A program made the position numbers and the translations under genes. 64,000 bases of DNA from Malania oleifera (taxonomy: Eukaryota > Streptophyta > Magnoliopsida > Santalales > Ximeniaceae), in assembly GCF_029873635.1 (NCBI RefSeq), contig NC_080417.1, forward strand, positions 32,352,214-32,416,213. The letters run 5' to 3'. The notes under the pieces were generated by a model, which was given only the letters and a program-made list of their open reading frames with translations, had not been told where the DNA came from and did not search any database. Of the stretch, positions 46,263 through 58,314 are shown in pieces (position 1 is the first letter of the stretch; each line of letters opens with the position of its first letter).

Positions 46263-48035
46263 CTTTCACCGATCGTTTCCCATTTCGACGATCGGAAGTT
46301 ACCACGAGGATCAGGGAGTGAATATCTACAAGTCTAGTGGAGCGTATTCTTGATCTTGGGAAAAATCTAGGGTTCAATTTTCTAGCATCTCGGGTCGTTT
46401 TTCAGGAAATAGGTAAGGGGATTATATTATGTCAGTTATGTTTATAAGTTCTAACCGAATGGAATGTTAAAATGATTTTAATATATACAGTTACGGCTTT
46501 TCAAGGGTTTCTGGGCCTAGGGTTCGGTTAACCAACTTTATTTTCGAAGCCAACCATTTAAATTTAAGTATGATATTTTTAAAGTATAGTATTGGACTTT
46601 ATGAACGTTTTTACCGGTTGGAATGTTGTTATTTCAAACTATAGGCCAGTTTTTAAACCAACCAAAAATAGTAGGGTTGATTGTCTCCATTTTTCCCGTA
46701 ATTAGTTACATATCTATATTTAATAAAATAACAATGTGGAGATATTCATACCCCAGTTTTAGTGGCAGTATTTACTTTCTCAATCAGATGATTTATTTAC
46801 AAGTTACCAGATGAAAATTGCGTGGCATGAGTATAGTTTTTAATTGGCATTAAATGAACAGATTTTGTGTAATACTAAAACGTAACAGCTATATGCCAAG
46901 ATATGAGATATGATGGCTACATGCCAAGTTTATGAAATTCAGATTTTTTCCAAGCCAATTTATGACAGATATGATACACCAATTTTTACTGAGTCAGTAT
47001 CTGACAGATATTTTACAGAGATACATACAGATTGTGTGGTATATAGTTTCATAAAATGAATTATGTTTCAATTTTATAATGATGTAAATTGCCATATATG
47101 CTTTTAGAGCCCTATGTATATCAAAGATATGTATGTGCACAGTACCGAAGCCATATGTGGAGAGAGGTGCAACCACACGTCTTGGTTAGAGTGTGGATAT
47201 GGAAAGGCGATTGATGACCTAGGTAAAGTACTCCCCGATGTAGTAATTACGGGGCTCCATCCGATGCAGTAATTCTAGGTGACTCTATCTAGGTAGCATC
47301 TCCGGGTAAGGGTAGGAACCATCGTACTACTACAGAGATTGACTTAGCTATAGTCGGTCGGCTATATGTTAGGTCCCACCTTTAGGCCGCACAACCCGTC
47401 ATAAGGGGAAGCATGTCAAAGTAGAGTATGTGAACATGTGTGACGATGCTAGGTCTACAAGCCAGGTTGTATCTTTTAGGCATATATGGGCACATTTACT
47501 ATAGAAATGGGCTATATTGAGCCAGCAGTATGTTAGTATGAAAGTATGTATTTACAGATATACATTCCAGTACAGTTTTAAAATGTCAGTTAAATTATTA
47601 ATGTTATTAGAATATGTACACATGAAATCTCATGCTAGCCACATATTGATGATAATATAATCCGGCTTACTGAGAGGTGTCTCACCCTAGCATACAAATG
47701 TTGTTTCAAGTTCTTCGAGGGTTCGAGCCTAGCGTCCTGTCGGGCTGTGTTTGGATAGTACACAGTCTTTGTTAGAGCTGGTGAGATATTAGACAGTGTC
47801 TGTCTCTTTTAGGGATTGTAATATATAGCAAATTATGTTTTCAGTTATGCATGGATATATATATGGGAAACAATTAGAAACTCTGGTAAGTATTAGATGA
47901 TATATGTATTTCCATTGTGTATGTTTATACAAATTAGTATAGAACACCCATTTTTCCCTTATTTGGGTGTTTTGTATATGTGTGGTATCAAAAAGATGTA
48001 TGTTATGTATTTTTAGTAGCACTCCGGACCCACCT
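45901..48035 (+). repeat. 3' LTR of element F (end truncated)
   Basis: Starts tatagagacccg (G of TG mutated) after the polypurine tract ggaggggagat. It aligns with the 5' LTR to cccacct (48035), but the final tgagggtcgaggcgctaca is absent. Array 45966-46152, TATA at about 46163, (CT)n 46210-46257. Confidence 0.87.
46210..46257. repeat. CT microsatellite in the F 3' LTR
   Basis: (TC)n of about 48 bp; shorter and interrupted in the 5' LTR (37050-37105), so it changed length after insertion. Confidence 0.95.
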
Positions 48036-48218
48036 AGAGCAAACCTCTGCAAACCAATATACGGTTGTTCAAGATGGAAGAAGGTTGATAAGCCAAGGCA
48101 TGATGCTTAGACTTCAAGGAGGGCAAACCCTTTTTATAGGGAAGGGCCTTCTATTGTTGTCTGAGTTATAGTGGTAGTTGGCTACCGCATGCTGCAAAAG
48201 CCAAGAGGATGGTACCGC

Positions 48219-48380
48219 GGAAATCAAAAGAGTGACGCATGCTACGGAAGTCAAGAGAGCGACGTGTGTTGAGGAACTCAAGCAAGTGACACATGCTATG
48301 GAAGTCAAGATAGCGACGTGTGTCGTGAAATTCAAGAAAGTGACGCGTGCAGCTAAAGTCAAAAGAGTGATGCGTGTCGC
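48219..48380 (+). repeat. 27-bp minisatellite, six units
   Basis: Six units of exactly 27 bp (for example ggaagtcaagagagcgacg plus tgtgttga). Because 27 is a multiple of three, the plus frame 48178-48489 reads a 9-residue repeat (EVKRATHA type). Alternate units resemble each other (gcgacgtgtgt versus gtgac-catgct), hinting at a 54-bp higher-order unit. No gene identity; the host sequence may be an unrecognised LTR. Confidence 0.8.
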
Positions 48381-48453
48381 AGAAGTCACTGTCTGCACAG
48401 TGACTTCCACCCTTTTTGGTCGACACGAAGCTTTTTTTTTTAATTTAATTTTA

Positions 48454-48488
<35 letters not shown>

Positions 48489-49178
48489 AGCAATATTTCC
48501 TTCTTTCTTCTTCAGACAAGCAATCGTCTTTTTTGGACTTTTTTTTTAATAATTCATTTATTGATAATAATATTATTATAATATATATTATATAAAAAAA
48601 TTCTCTCTTTCTTTCCCTTTCTCTTTTCTTTCCTCCAATCATCAGCCACCTTCTTTGACTTTTTTTTTTTAAATATATATATATAATATTATATTATTAA
48701 ATGAAATCATGCATGCATGATGAGGCTACTGTAGAGAAAAGAATGGGTAATGTGATGGGGATGTGGCAATTATGTGTTGGGTATGATGGGGATGTGGCTC
48801 CGTCCTTTTTCTTTAGATCAATTATGTGTTGGGTATGTTTAACCGATCAATGATTGGACATTGATTAATTATTTGAAGAAGATTAGCTAGTTATTATATT
48901 GGTTTTATTAATATAATTTTACTATATAAAGCTTTTTAAAAAAATAAATATATAAAATAAATAATTTTATTCTAATTTTGAGATTTTAGAAATTGACCGA
49001 ATGATGAACTTGAATTTTATTTGAATTTAAAAATAATATAGTAAAATTTAAACTGTATTAATTTTTATAAACTTAAACAAAAATCAAAATTAAAGATTTC
49101 ATCAAAATCTATACTCCCAAGTCAAACTTGAATATTTTGATGAGAATTAAATATGCAATGTAAAAAAAAAACATATTA
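48381..49178. other. AT-rich spacer
   Basis: Triplet run (att)n at 48455-48487, long T runs and (at)n. No coding or RNA feature seen. Confidence 0.5.
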
Positions 49179-51249
49179 TGTTGGAATTGGCATGATCCTA
49201 AAGAGGGGTGAATTAGGTTTTAAAACTTTTTGACTAATTTAAATATTTGCCGATTCACCACAGTTCATATCTCATTCAATATATTAACTAAAAAGTATAA
49301 AAAATGATGAAGCTATTGCGTTCAAACATACACGTGCGGCATATCTCATTTAACTCAAAAGTATGCATGCAAATAATTATAACAGTAAATAAACAAGTAT
49401 GCACATATGGAAATTAAAGTGCAGAAAGTAAATGAGATAAAGAGAGAAACACGCATTATATGTTATAGAGGTTCGGCCAAACCAGCCTACGTCGATTACA
49501 CTATCTCTACTCACTTAAACGGGCAGAGCAGAAGTCGTTTACATCCTCTCCTTACGGAGCGAGGAAAACCACAACTCAATTATTAGGCTGAACCCAACTG
49601 GTCTCCCTTACAGGGCAAAGACACCCCAGTTCAATTAATGGGCTGAACCCAACCGGTCTCACTCATGGGACTGAAACTTCCTAGTTCAATTTCGAGTTGA
49701 ACCCAATCGATATATTAAAAATATTTTTATACATATTACATGCTTCAAACAATAAACTAGGGTGTACATTTAAGCTTATAAAACGCACACTCTAATATGA
49801 TATGAAATGTCCTCAGTAGAGAAAGGGTGATTATCAACTAATCTATGCACAAATAAAATATATGGAAAATGAGTATTATATTCTCCTATAAATATTTTTA
49901 CAAATAAAAAATATTTGGAGAATCTAGGAATTTAAGCTCAAGGAAATATTCGTGTTGTAAATAATTTTCTCCTAAAAATATTTATCATAGAAATAACTGG
50001 GAGAAAACCTAAACAATACCCTCAAAAATATTTTTCAAAGATTAAGTGTTAAGTGAGAGTATATGCAAATAAATTACTCTCCTCAAAAATGATATTGAAA
50101 TAAAAGTATGAAAGAGAGTTGGAGATATTTGTACAAAAGATTTTACCCCAAAAGAATGATTTTAATAATAAAAAATGTTTTAGGGGAACTTTGATTAACA
50201 ATGGATTAGAGAGAAAATTTGAGCTAATCAAAGTTACTAATCTGAGGTTATGAGGGGGTATTTATAGAGTTTTAGAAAATTTTGACTATTGGGGACACGC
50301 TTGGTATTTTTGAATTTGTTTAATTAAAATTTAAGTGTGTTTAGGCGCTGAAAATTAACCCAACCCGAAACATTCAGTCGACCAAAGGTAAGGGTCGGTC
50401 GACCATTTTATAAGTTCGATCAACCGAGGTAAATTTGCACTACAGGTTTGGTCAACCATATTAGGGTGTTTCAATCCTTCATGGGTTTTTCGGTCGACAA
50501 TGGCAAGAGACCGATTGACCATTCATGAAGTTTGGTCAACCATGGTGTTTTTGAACTATGAGTTTGACCGACCAAGTAGTTGGAAAAGTAGATTTTTATA
50601 GTTTGGTCGACCGAGAAAAATTAGTTCAAAAACAGGTCGATCGACCAAGGCAAGTCAAGCTGTTGACATTTCCAAGGTTTGGTCAACCGAGTTGATTAAT
50701 ACTGAAACTGGTCGGTCGACGGAGCTATGGTCAACATTTTGACTCCGGGGCAAACAGTGGTTCGGTCGACCGAGCTAATTAAAGCTCGAAATGGTCGGTT
50801 GACCGAGGGCATTAACAATTAATATTTTGCCCAAAAAATCCAACGTCGGTCAACCGAGTTCTGTAAGCCCTAATATGACCCTAAAGTTATTTCAAAAAAT
50901 TTGTATGATTTTAGTCTTTTTAGAAAAAGGTTTTTGATAAAATGTTAGGAGTCATATGGTCAACATGATCATCTGAGCAATCAAACATATCATACAGATG
51001 CATACATTATTACAGACCAAATAATAAAAGAACTTAAATGCAATACAAATAAAAATGAATGTCTTCGTCATTTTACTCTTCAGTCTTCATGGAATACACC
51101 AGAATGATGATAAGCTTGAAGTTCCTCCTGACTTCCACTTCCCCTTATGTATGTGTTTGAATTAGAAACATGTTCAATCACTAAATACACACATAAGCGA
51201 CTTGAGCTTTGTCAGCATCAAAACAAGGATCGAACTCAAAAAGTCAACA
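49179..51249 (-). repeat. Solo LTR I (same family as D)
   Basis: 2071 bp; minus start TGTTGACTTTTTGAG, minus end ...CCAATTCCAACA. Flanks TATTA (49174-49178) and TATTT (51250-51254) fit a 5-bp duplication. GGTCGACC array 50375-50860, TATA (minus ctataaatacc, about 50257-50267). Its minus end (aattcacccctctttagg) matches the end of LTR D. Confidence 0.83.
50375..50860 (-). repeat. GGTCGACC dyad array in LTR I
   Basis: About 15 degenerate copies (ggtcggtcgaccat, tggtcgaccgag, cggtcaaccgag) over 485 bp, just upstream of the TATA box in LTR sense. The longest array of its kind in the window. Confidence 0.8.
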
Positions 51250-51474
51250 TATTTATATCCAACTTGCACATGCAAATGAATTTTGGGTAGAGTCAGAAGT
51301 CAGAACAAACCTCTTGTTCATATTATAATAGTTGCTATAAATAAATTAAAGAACATGTATAATTTAATAATTTGCAGGTAAAGGAAGAATATATAGTTAT
51401 TTAGTTTTGAGATATGTCCTAAATTGGGTGTAGATCGATACCTAGGAGGTTGCTAATACATATCTATTCGTATG

Positions 51475-52016
51475 TGTAGAACCCCCAAACCCAGTGGGGT
51501 CTAAGGTACTACTTCTTATAAATTTTTTCAGCGAAAATAAGAAATAATAACAGCAAAAATAATTAAACCTAGAATATTATCATATTATTATATTTATATA
51601 TTTGATTAGATTATGAATATGAAATTTTAAATTATTGATGCACCTAATATAAAAATTAATTTTGGATCTTTAGTATGTGTACGTGTTTCTACAAACCTAA
51701 ATAATATATTTTAAAACTAATTAACGTGTCTCCACAATAATACTATTATTTTTCTTAGAAAATAGAGGATTGTTACCTATCATTGGGTCCCTCCACGTTA
51801 GTCTCATTTCCTCTAATATTCATGTTACTATCTTTAGCGTACATTCTTAAACAATAACCAAATGTTATTTTAAAAATCATAAATCTATTGTTAACATATA
51901 ACACTATAATAAGCTAAAAGAAAACATCATAAGCTACTCAGTCCAACCCACATCATGATTTATGCCTAAGCTCTAGTAAAAATTATTTGCTAGAATCTAC
52001 ACGACCTATATCTTAT
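51475..52016 (-). repeat. LTR J' fragment and leader
   Basis: 51477 onward (tgtagaacccccaaaccc, then ttataaattttttcagcg) resembles the 3' end of LTR J at 52031. It ends in a short leader (51900-52016) next to the primer site of J (plus gctctgatacca). This looks like a gypsy element reduced to LTR, leader and second LTR by internal deletion. Confidence 0.5.
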
Positions 52017-52030
52017 GCTCTGATACCAAT

Positions 52031-54052
52031 TGTAACAACCCAAAGTTGGGTGGGTTCCTATAAATAATTTTTCAGCGGAAGTAAATAAACCTCAAATATT
52101 TTTTATTACCAGAACACTAACTAGCTTCATTACAAATATATCTCAAATATTTAAAATTTACATTCTTAAAAATTCTAAAGTACACAAACATAAACCAAAT
52201 GATATGATACTAATTTTTATTCTAATCTGTTCTTTCTATTTTCACACATGCACTTACTACACCAGATTTCTGGTATGCTTTCTAAAATTATCTGTAATAT
52301 AAAATAATATTTGGGGTGAGACGGCACTCAGTAAGTAAGAAAGATTATTATTAGTCTGTGGCCAAAATGAGCTTTCACAGTATTATAATTTTGTAAAATA
52401 ACATTTAATACCGTAACTTAAAAACTGCAATTAAAATAAATAAGATTTTAAAAAATTACTGCATAAAATTTTTACCATCAACTATAGAAGTAAAATTTTT
52501 ATAATCATATACTGTATATATATATACTTTCCTTTATGTTTTTCTTTATTAAGTCCTGGTCCAGAATTAGGTGTGTACTCAGGAGAAATCCACTGCTCTA
52601 TAAAACCACTCTTAAATAGTGTGAGTGCACTCTATAAACTATAATCTGTAAGTTACGGTACCAAACATCTATAATTTTATGATCTTTGAGTTATAATGGG
52701 TTTTAAAAACATACTCTTATATAATGTATATAATTTATATCATAAAAATTTTATATATAATTTACGCAATAAAAGAAACAATATCATAAAAATTGTATAT
52801 ATAATTTGAACAATATCATAAAAATTTGTATATAATTTATGTAATAAAATGAATATATATAATTTGAACAACATCATAAAAATTTAATATATAATTCATG
52901 CAATAAAATGAACAACACCATAAAAATTTTACCATATCTCAATCGTATTGTAAAACATGCGACGTAATTTAATGAGCTCATGCCACACAATTTTCATGCT
53001 AAAAATATTTTCTTGAATAGAAAATAATAATAATGTAAATTACCCGAGAAAATTAGAACATTTCTTAACCCTAAAAATAAACACAAGTATATTAAAATAA
53101 GACTAATATAATCAAATATATGTATAAGTAAACTCAAGTACAATTTAATAAAAACCTAACATAATCAAATTTACTTACAAATAAACTCAGGTATATATTT
53201 TATAAAAAAAACTAACATAATCAAACTTACATACCTTAATTTAATCCTGTGAAATGATCACGCTAAAATTTTATCTCTATACAAGTGAGATTAGAAAGAA
53301 TGAGTGAATGAGAATTTTAAGTATAACAAAAATTTTTTCTCTACCACTAATTCTTTCACTCACTAATCATTCTCTCCTTAGAAGTATTTTGTGAAAAATT
53401 GAAGGTTGAGAGCTCCCTATTTACAAGGAAATTTTAGGGGGGCGAGGGGAAAGTGAATTTGCAAAAGTGTGGGGAGGAAGGTAAAATTAGAATTTTTTTT
53501 TTTTGGATAGGCATGGAATCAGCATGGGATGGGGATGGGGATACATGTGGAGGTAAAAAAAATGGGAGTGCTTGTGGACACTCCCATTTAATTACTTTTT
53601 TATTAATTAATTAATTAATTAATTATTATTGAATAAGTGGGATTAAAAAAGGAGGGGGTAGTTGGCAACTTCTGCCCTCTTTTAATTATTATTATTATTA
53701 TTATTATTATTAGTTAGTTTATTAATTATTTATTTATTTTTTAAAAATTATTACATCCTCTGTGTCTACTCTATTTATCTTATGAAATTTCAATTTGACC
53801 AAACCGATCTCCAGGAAGCGACTGAACCCCAATGGTCTCTAAGCACTCGCTTAGACAATATCTTTCTTAAGCATCAAATATAGAATCAAGAATCCTAACA
53901 TAGAAATACTATCGTATTAACGTCAGCTTAATGACCATCTATATTACTTTATTATTGTACTAGGGTAGTACGTGAAAGTAAATAATCGGTTAACATCTAC
54001 ATATACTATATTACTATACTTTACTCATATATATATTTTTGGGGTCATCACA
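52031..54052 (-). repeat. LTR J (gypsy)
   Basis: Minus start TGTGATGACCCCAAAAA at 54052, end ...CAACTTTGGGTTGTTACA at 52031, followed by primer site ATTGGTATCAGAGC (52017-52030). 2022 bp. Its first 480 bp align with the LTR piece of element K (35283-35790). Contains (att)n and aattaatt runs. Confidence 0.75.
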
Positions 54053-54427
54053 TGGTAGGTGGAGATTGATTTCAATAATGGTGGCTAGAGTTGGCGAAGT
54101 TGATAGAGGTGGCTGCCTACTCTAGTACAAAATCAACAGAGGTGGGTTGTCCACCGACTTCTTTAACTTCTTCTTCATCTCACCAAACTCTCCCAGAGAA
54201 TGGATTCTACTACACTGCTGGCAGAACACAACCTCATCAAGTTTAATGTTCAACACCTCCACCGTCCATAGAAAAATGAGCAAACATGTTCTTCATATGC
54301 TTCAAGAGGCCCTCTTTACTAGCCCTCATGGCTTGTTGTAGTTCCTTTTGGCCCACAGCCATTGAGACATGCTCATTCTCCACTTGCTCGAGGTGGTGGT
54401 CAGACATGCTTGGCCCTGATACCAAGT
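54053..54427 (-). pseudogene. Element L: leader and gag N terminus
   Basis: In minus sense a primer site ttggtatcagggcc (about 54414-54427) is followed by ATG 54407 (MSDHHLEQVENEHVSM) and a short frame, KELQQAMRASKEGLLKHMKN, to a stop at 54243. Other gypsy elements start gag with a similar charged, helical segment. The remainder to 54053 is broken and cut by LTR J. Confidence 0.5.
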
Positions 54428-54772
54428 TGTTACGTGTTGTAGTTTGTCATCTCGTGGTGGGTTTATGAACGGGTAGAGAACAAGGATCGTTCTTCTGTTT
54501 TCTACCTATGATGGTAAGTTTGTAGAATACTTCAAGGGATCCTAGGTCTCCTTAGGTTGGTTTAATTCGAAGAAAACCATGACTCCAATTCAACTCCAGG
54601 TTGAGAGTAATAATCATGTGATAATTTTATTTTATGGCCTCAAGCTATTAAATAGTTGAACGGCTCTTAATGGAATAGAAAATAACCTACTCTTAGGGAA
54701 AAGAAAATTATACTTGCATATTTTATTTTATTTTTTAAATCATTGAAAGGAAATAACATTGACCGAAAGGAA
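54428..54772 (-). repeat. Possible LTR of element L
   Basis: Minus end ...acacgtaaca abuts the primer site of L. A possible minus start, TGTTATTTCC, is at 54772. The upstream border is a guess; ggaaataacattga is repeated right there (54751-54784). Confidence 0.35.
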
Positions 54773-56864
54773 ATAACATTGATTTTAATTGATTGATGGT
54801 AAGCATCAATCACTCCCATCCATGATGCTTGGTCCTTGACAACAGGCTTGAATGAATGGTAGCTAATGAAAAAAAAAAGGACTAATTACAAGATTTTCAT
54901 CAAAGTTAGTCCACATATTTCATGATAATCAAAAGGAAGATGCAAAAACTTAATAAAAAGTAAGTAAATGAACTTAAGTTGATATGCCGATTGACGTGTA
55001 ATTATCAATAGATAATTACAATAAGGAAGAGAGTTTTGTGAGGAAAGGCAGTAAAGAAAAGATCAATCCATCTCTTCTTCCAGTGTTATGGTTTTGAGAG
55101 TCTAGAGAGTGATGGGGAGTTTGTGAGTGTTTTGTTAAAATGTATTCCTATTATTCTTGCAGTTTCTACAATAGGTATTGGAGCCAACAAGAGTCAAGTT
55201 AAACACAATCTCCTGTAATAATTAATGAAAGAATTCTGTTATTAATAATGTGTGGTTTATTGTTAATATTTGCATATTTGCGCCCATTTTAAATTTTATA
55301 TTATTTTGAGCTAGGTTTCAGTTTTATATTTGCATATAAGACCCTGGGCCACCAAGTGGCATGAAGTCTATGATTGCCCAAAATTATTAACACACCCCAC
55401 ACCCTCTCTGCCACTTAGAATTTAATTCATGCATTTATGAATGCATGACCCATAAATTAAAAAATTTAATTTTAAAAATATATCAACATTATATGGCTAT
55501 CAATTAATTGCACAAAATTATACAAAGAAGTTGACCCTTCATATTATGCACCTATATATATATATATATATATATGTAAAAACTTTGGATTCTCTAATGT
55601 ATAATGTAGAAGCTCAAAAGCCACTATTCCTTCATATTCCTCCTTGGCCTCTCTTCAGTCTCTTCCCACATATTCCTTCTTTCATTTTTATGGCCTATAA
55701 TTTTTCTAGACAAAGTCTTTGTCTTAGCATAATAGCTAGAAAGAAGAAGAGAAAAATTTTTTCACAAAAAAAAAAAAAATCTTAAATTTTAGAGTTATAT
55801 TTAATTTGAAAAACTGTTTAATTGACAAATATTATTTGAATATTTAAAATCATGCTAATTTTAACATAATCCTGTTATTTATAATTTTAGTAGGAGCATA
55901 CTCATATTTTTAATCTAAATATTTTGTAATTTAATATATAATATATTGTTTTTTAAAATTTCAATTGGGGCACTTGCTCCTACTAGGCTTAACCTAGGTT
56001 CGCCACTGATGAATTTATTAGCATCGAATGTATGTGAAGATCAACCCATTTGACACATGTTTTACATTTATTATAGAAATTATATAAGAAATTTATCTCT
56101 CTATATTATAATATAAATATCACTGTCATTTTTTCATATTTAAATATAGATACATAAACAATATAGACACGACTGTTTTATAATTTCTCCATTTAACCAC
56201 TGTCAATAATATTAATAATTATCCTATTGATTTCATAATTTCATCAAGTAGGGATTCGAGGTTAGGGATTCCTTATGTCGACATGTGGTTGACTTGGGAT
56301 GCTGATAAGTGAGAGATTTGTGTTACTTCAGGTTCATTAGAGTTACCACTAATATGTTATTTACTTATGTGTGGTTAATTCGCCTAATTACTATTCATTA
56401 TGCGGCCTTTAGGCTATTCCTAATGTCAAGGAACTAGTAGTCTCAATCTCCTTTTACCATAACCGAGTTTAGGAATACAGCTATGGAGGGAAAGGTATTA
56501 GCATCCCTATGCACCCGTTCTACGAAGAATGACACCTTATTAACTATGGATTACCTTAAATTGATTCAAATTAACTCTTAAATGATCAATTAATTAATAA
56601 AAATTTTAAAATAAAATGTAAAATTTTTTGTGAATTAGGAACATCTAATAAGACTAATATCTTTTTCTTTTTTTTTTAATTCTAGAATTTTCAAAAATGT
56701 TTAGGAAATTTCCAATTCTGTAGGCATTTTCGTCATTTTTCAAATGCTGTGATCTTTTTTTTTGGAGATGTTATGTGAGATTTCTCCTTTCTTTCTGTTA
56801 AAAAAAAAAAAAAAAAATGCTGTGATCTTTTCATTTTTTTTTTTTTTTTTTTTTTTTTTTTCAA
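54773..56864. other. AT-rich intergenic region
   Basis: No gene recognised. Contains a TA microsatellite (55553-55575), long A and T runs (55765-55779, 56800-56816, 56837-56860) and a LTR-like stretch near 54990-55180 ending ggtattggagcc, which I could not pair with another copy. Confidence 0.5.
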
Positions 56865-56951
56865 CAGCACAGAAGCCATTGTTGCATGGACTAATGAAGA
56901 TGGCTGGAGGGAGACCCCACTCCGTGGAGATCGAGCCCGGCACCGTCATGA
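56865..56951 (+). pseudogene. Partial duplicate of hydrolase exon 1
   Basis: 87 bp matching 57130-57216 with about five mismatches: codons 6-34 of the hydrolase (QKPLLHGLMKMAGGRPHS). It lies 178 bp upstream of the gene's ATG and has no start codon or downstream continuation of its own. Confidence 0.85.
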
Positions 56952-57338
56952 CACATACACCTGTAATAAAAAGGATTCCTAACAACCCAACAACAAACTG
57001 GCAGCTTCTCCTCATCTCCTACGTACATCACCTAGTTTAAGCCCACCCCCCCCCCCCCCCCCCACCCCCCGGTGGCCCAAAGCTCTCATTCATTTCCTGG
57101 ACCAGAGAGAGAGATGGTGAACTTAGTAGCAGCACAGAAGCCATTGTTGCGTGGGCTAATGAAGATGGCCGGAGTGAGACCCCACTCCGTGGAGATCGAG
57201 CCCGGCACCGTCATGAACTTCTGGGTTCCTTCTAAAACGATCGTTCATCCTAATAACACCACCACCCGCCCCCCAAACAAGCCTGCCGTGGTGCTCGTGC
57301 ACGGCTTCGCTGCCGAGGGCATCGTGACGTGGCTGTTC

Positions 57339-57341
57339 TAG
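57339..57341 (+). other. Premature TAG in hydrolase exon 1
   Basis: In-frame TAG at codon 76, one base from CAG (Gln). Everything downstream, including three more exons, remains in frame. Confidence 0.85.
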
Positions 57342-58314
57342 GTGGGGGCTCTGACGGGGAACTACGCGGTGTACGTGCCGGACCTGCTGTTCTTCGGGGG
57401 GTCGACCAGTGTGAGGGCGGAGCGATCGCCGGAGTACCAGGCGGACTGCCTGGCGAAGGGGCTGAGGAAGCTGGGGGTGCAGAAGTGCACGGTGGTGGGA
57501 TTCAGCTACGGGGGGATGGTGGCCTTCAAGATCGCGGAGCGCCACCCGGAGTTGGTGGGGGCCATGGTGGTGTCGGGTTCGGTGCTGGCCATGACCGACT
57601 CCATCAGCGGCTCCATCCTCCAGAGGCTAGGTTTCTCTTCCTGCCCCGAGCTGTTGCTGCCCAACTCCGTGAAGGGTCTCAAAGCTCTCTTCTCCGTCGC
57701 TGCTCACAAGAAGCTCTGGGTCCCGGACTGTCTCCAAAGGGACTATCTCCAGGTTTAATTCATTCATTAATTTGCATATCCCTCAGCTCGTTAATTATAA
57801 TTTCTTAATTATCACATAATTTTTAATTAACTTTTTCTTTTAAAAAATTATTTCTATCTAGTTTGATCTTCTATTTTATTTTTTTGTTAATTTAACTTTT
57901 TTTTAAAAAATAATAATAAAGAAGAAAGAGTCCATGTTGTACATGCATGTAGTAGGTCCACAGGATCTAACATTTTCAGTCACAACTTTAATGCTTCTTT
58001 CAAAATCAAAACCTATTAGATGAGTAGGCGTAAACTTACATATACAATAATAAAGAAGAATCGAGGATTCTCTATGGTATTTGCTAAATCAATTTCAGTT
58101 CCATAATATCCGATTGATATAACTGTAGATATACGGTTCCACAATATCCAATTAATATAACTGTAAATATATGTAAATATATTTTGAATATTTGTATTTT
58201 GATTCTTTCCTATTTTATAGGAATACACAAGTGTAATTATTCTACATATACAAGATGTTATCTCCTTCATATAGTTAAGGAGGATTTCGGTCATTACTCG
58301 TTGTTTGTTAAACA

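Larger units (their letters stand above)
36725..48035 (+). mobile_element. Element F: Ty3/gypsy chromovirus (Tekay type), with nested solo LTR
   Basis: LTRs 36725-38919 and 45901-48035, primer site, gag, protease, reverse transcriptase, RNase H, integrase and a C-terminal chromodomain-like segment in gypsy order. More than fifteen in-frame stops, many at expected Gln, Arg or Trp codons. A solo LTR (42855-44715) splits the integrase. The 3' LTR lacks its last 20 or so bases, so the target duplication cannot be read. Confidence 0.92.

Noticed and set aside
57156..57808. Additional long ORFs in other frames over hydrolase exon 1
   Set aside because: GC-rich exon sequence leaves few stops in other frames; only the frame with the hydrolase motifs fits known proteins and splice sites.
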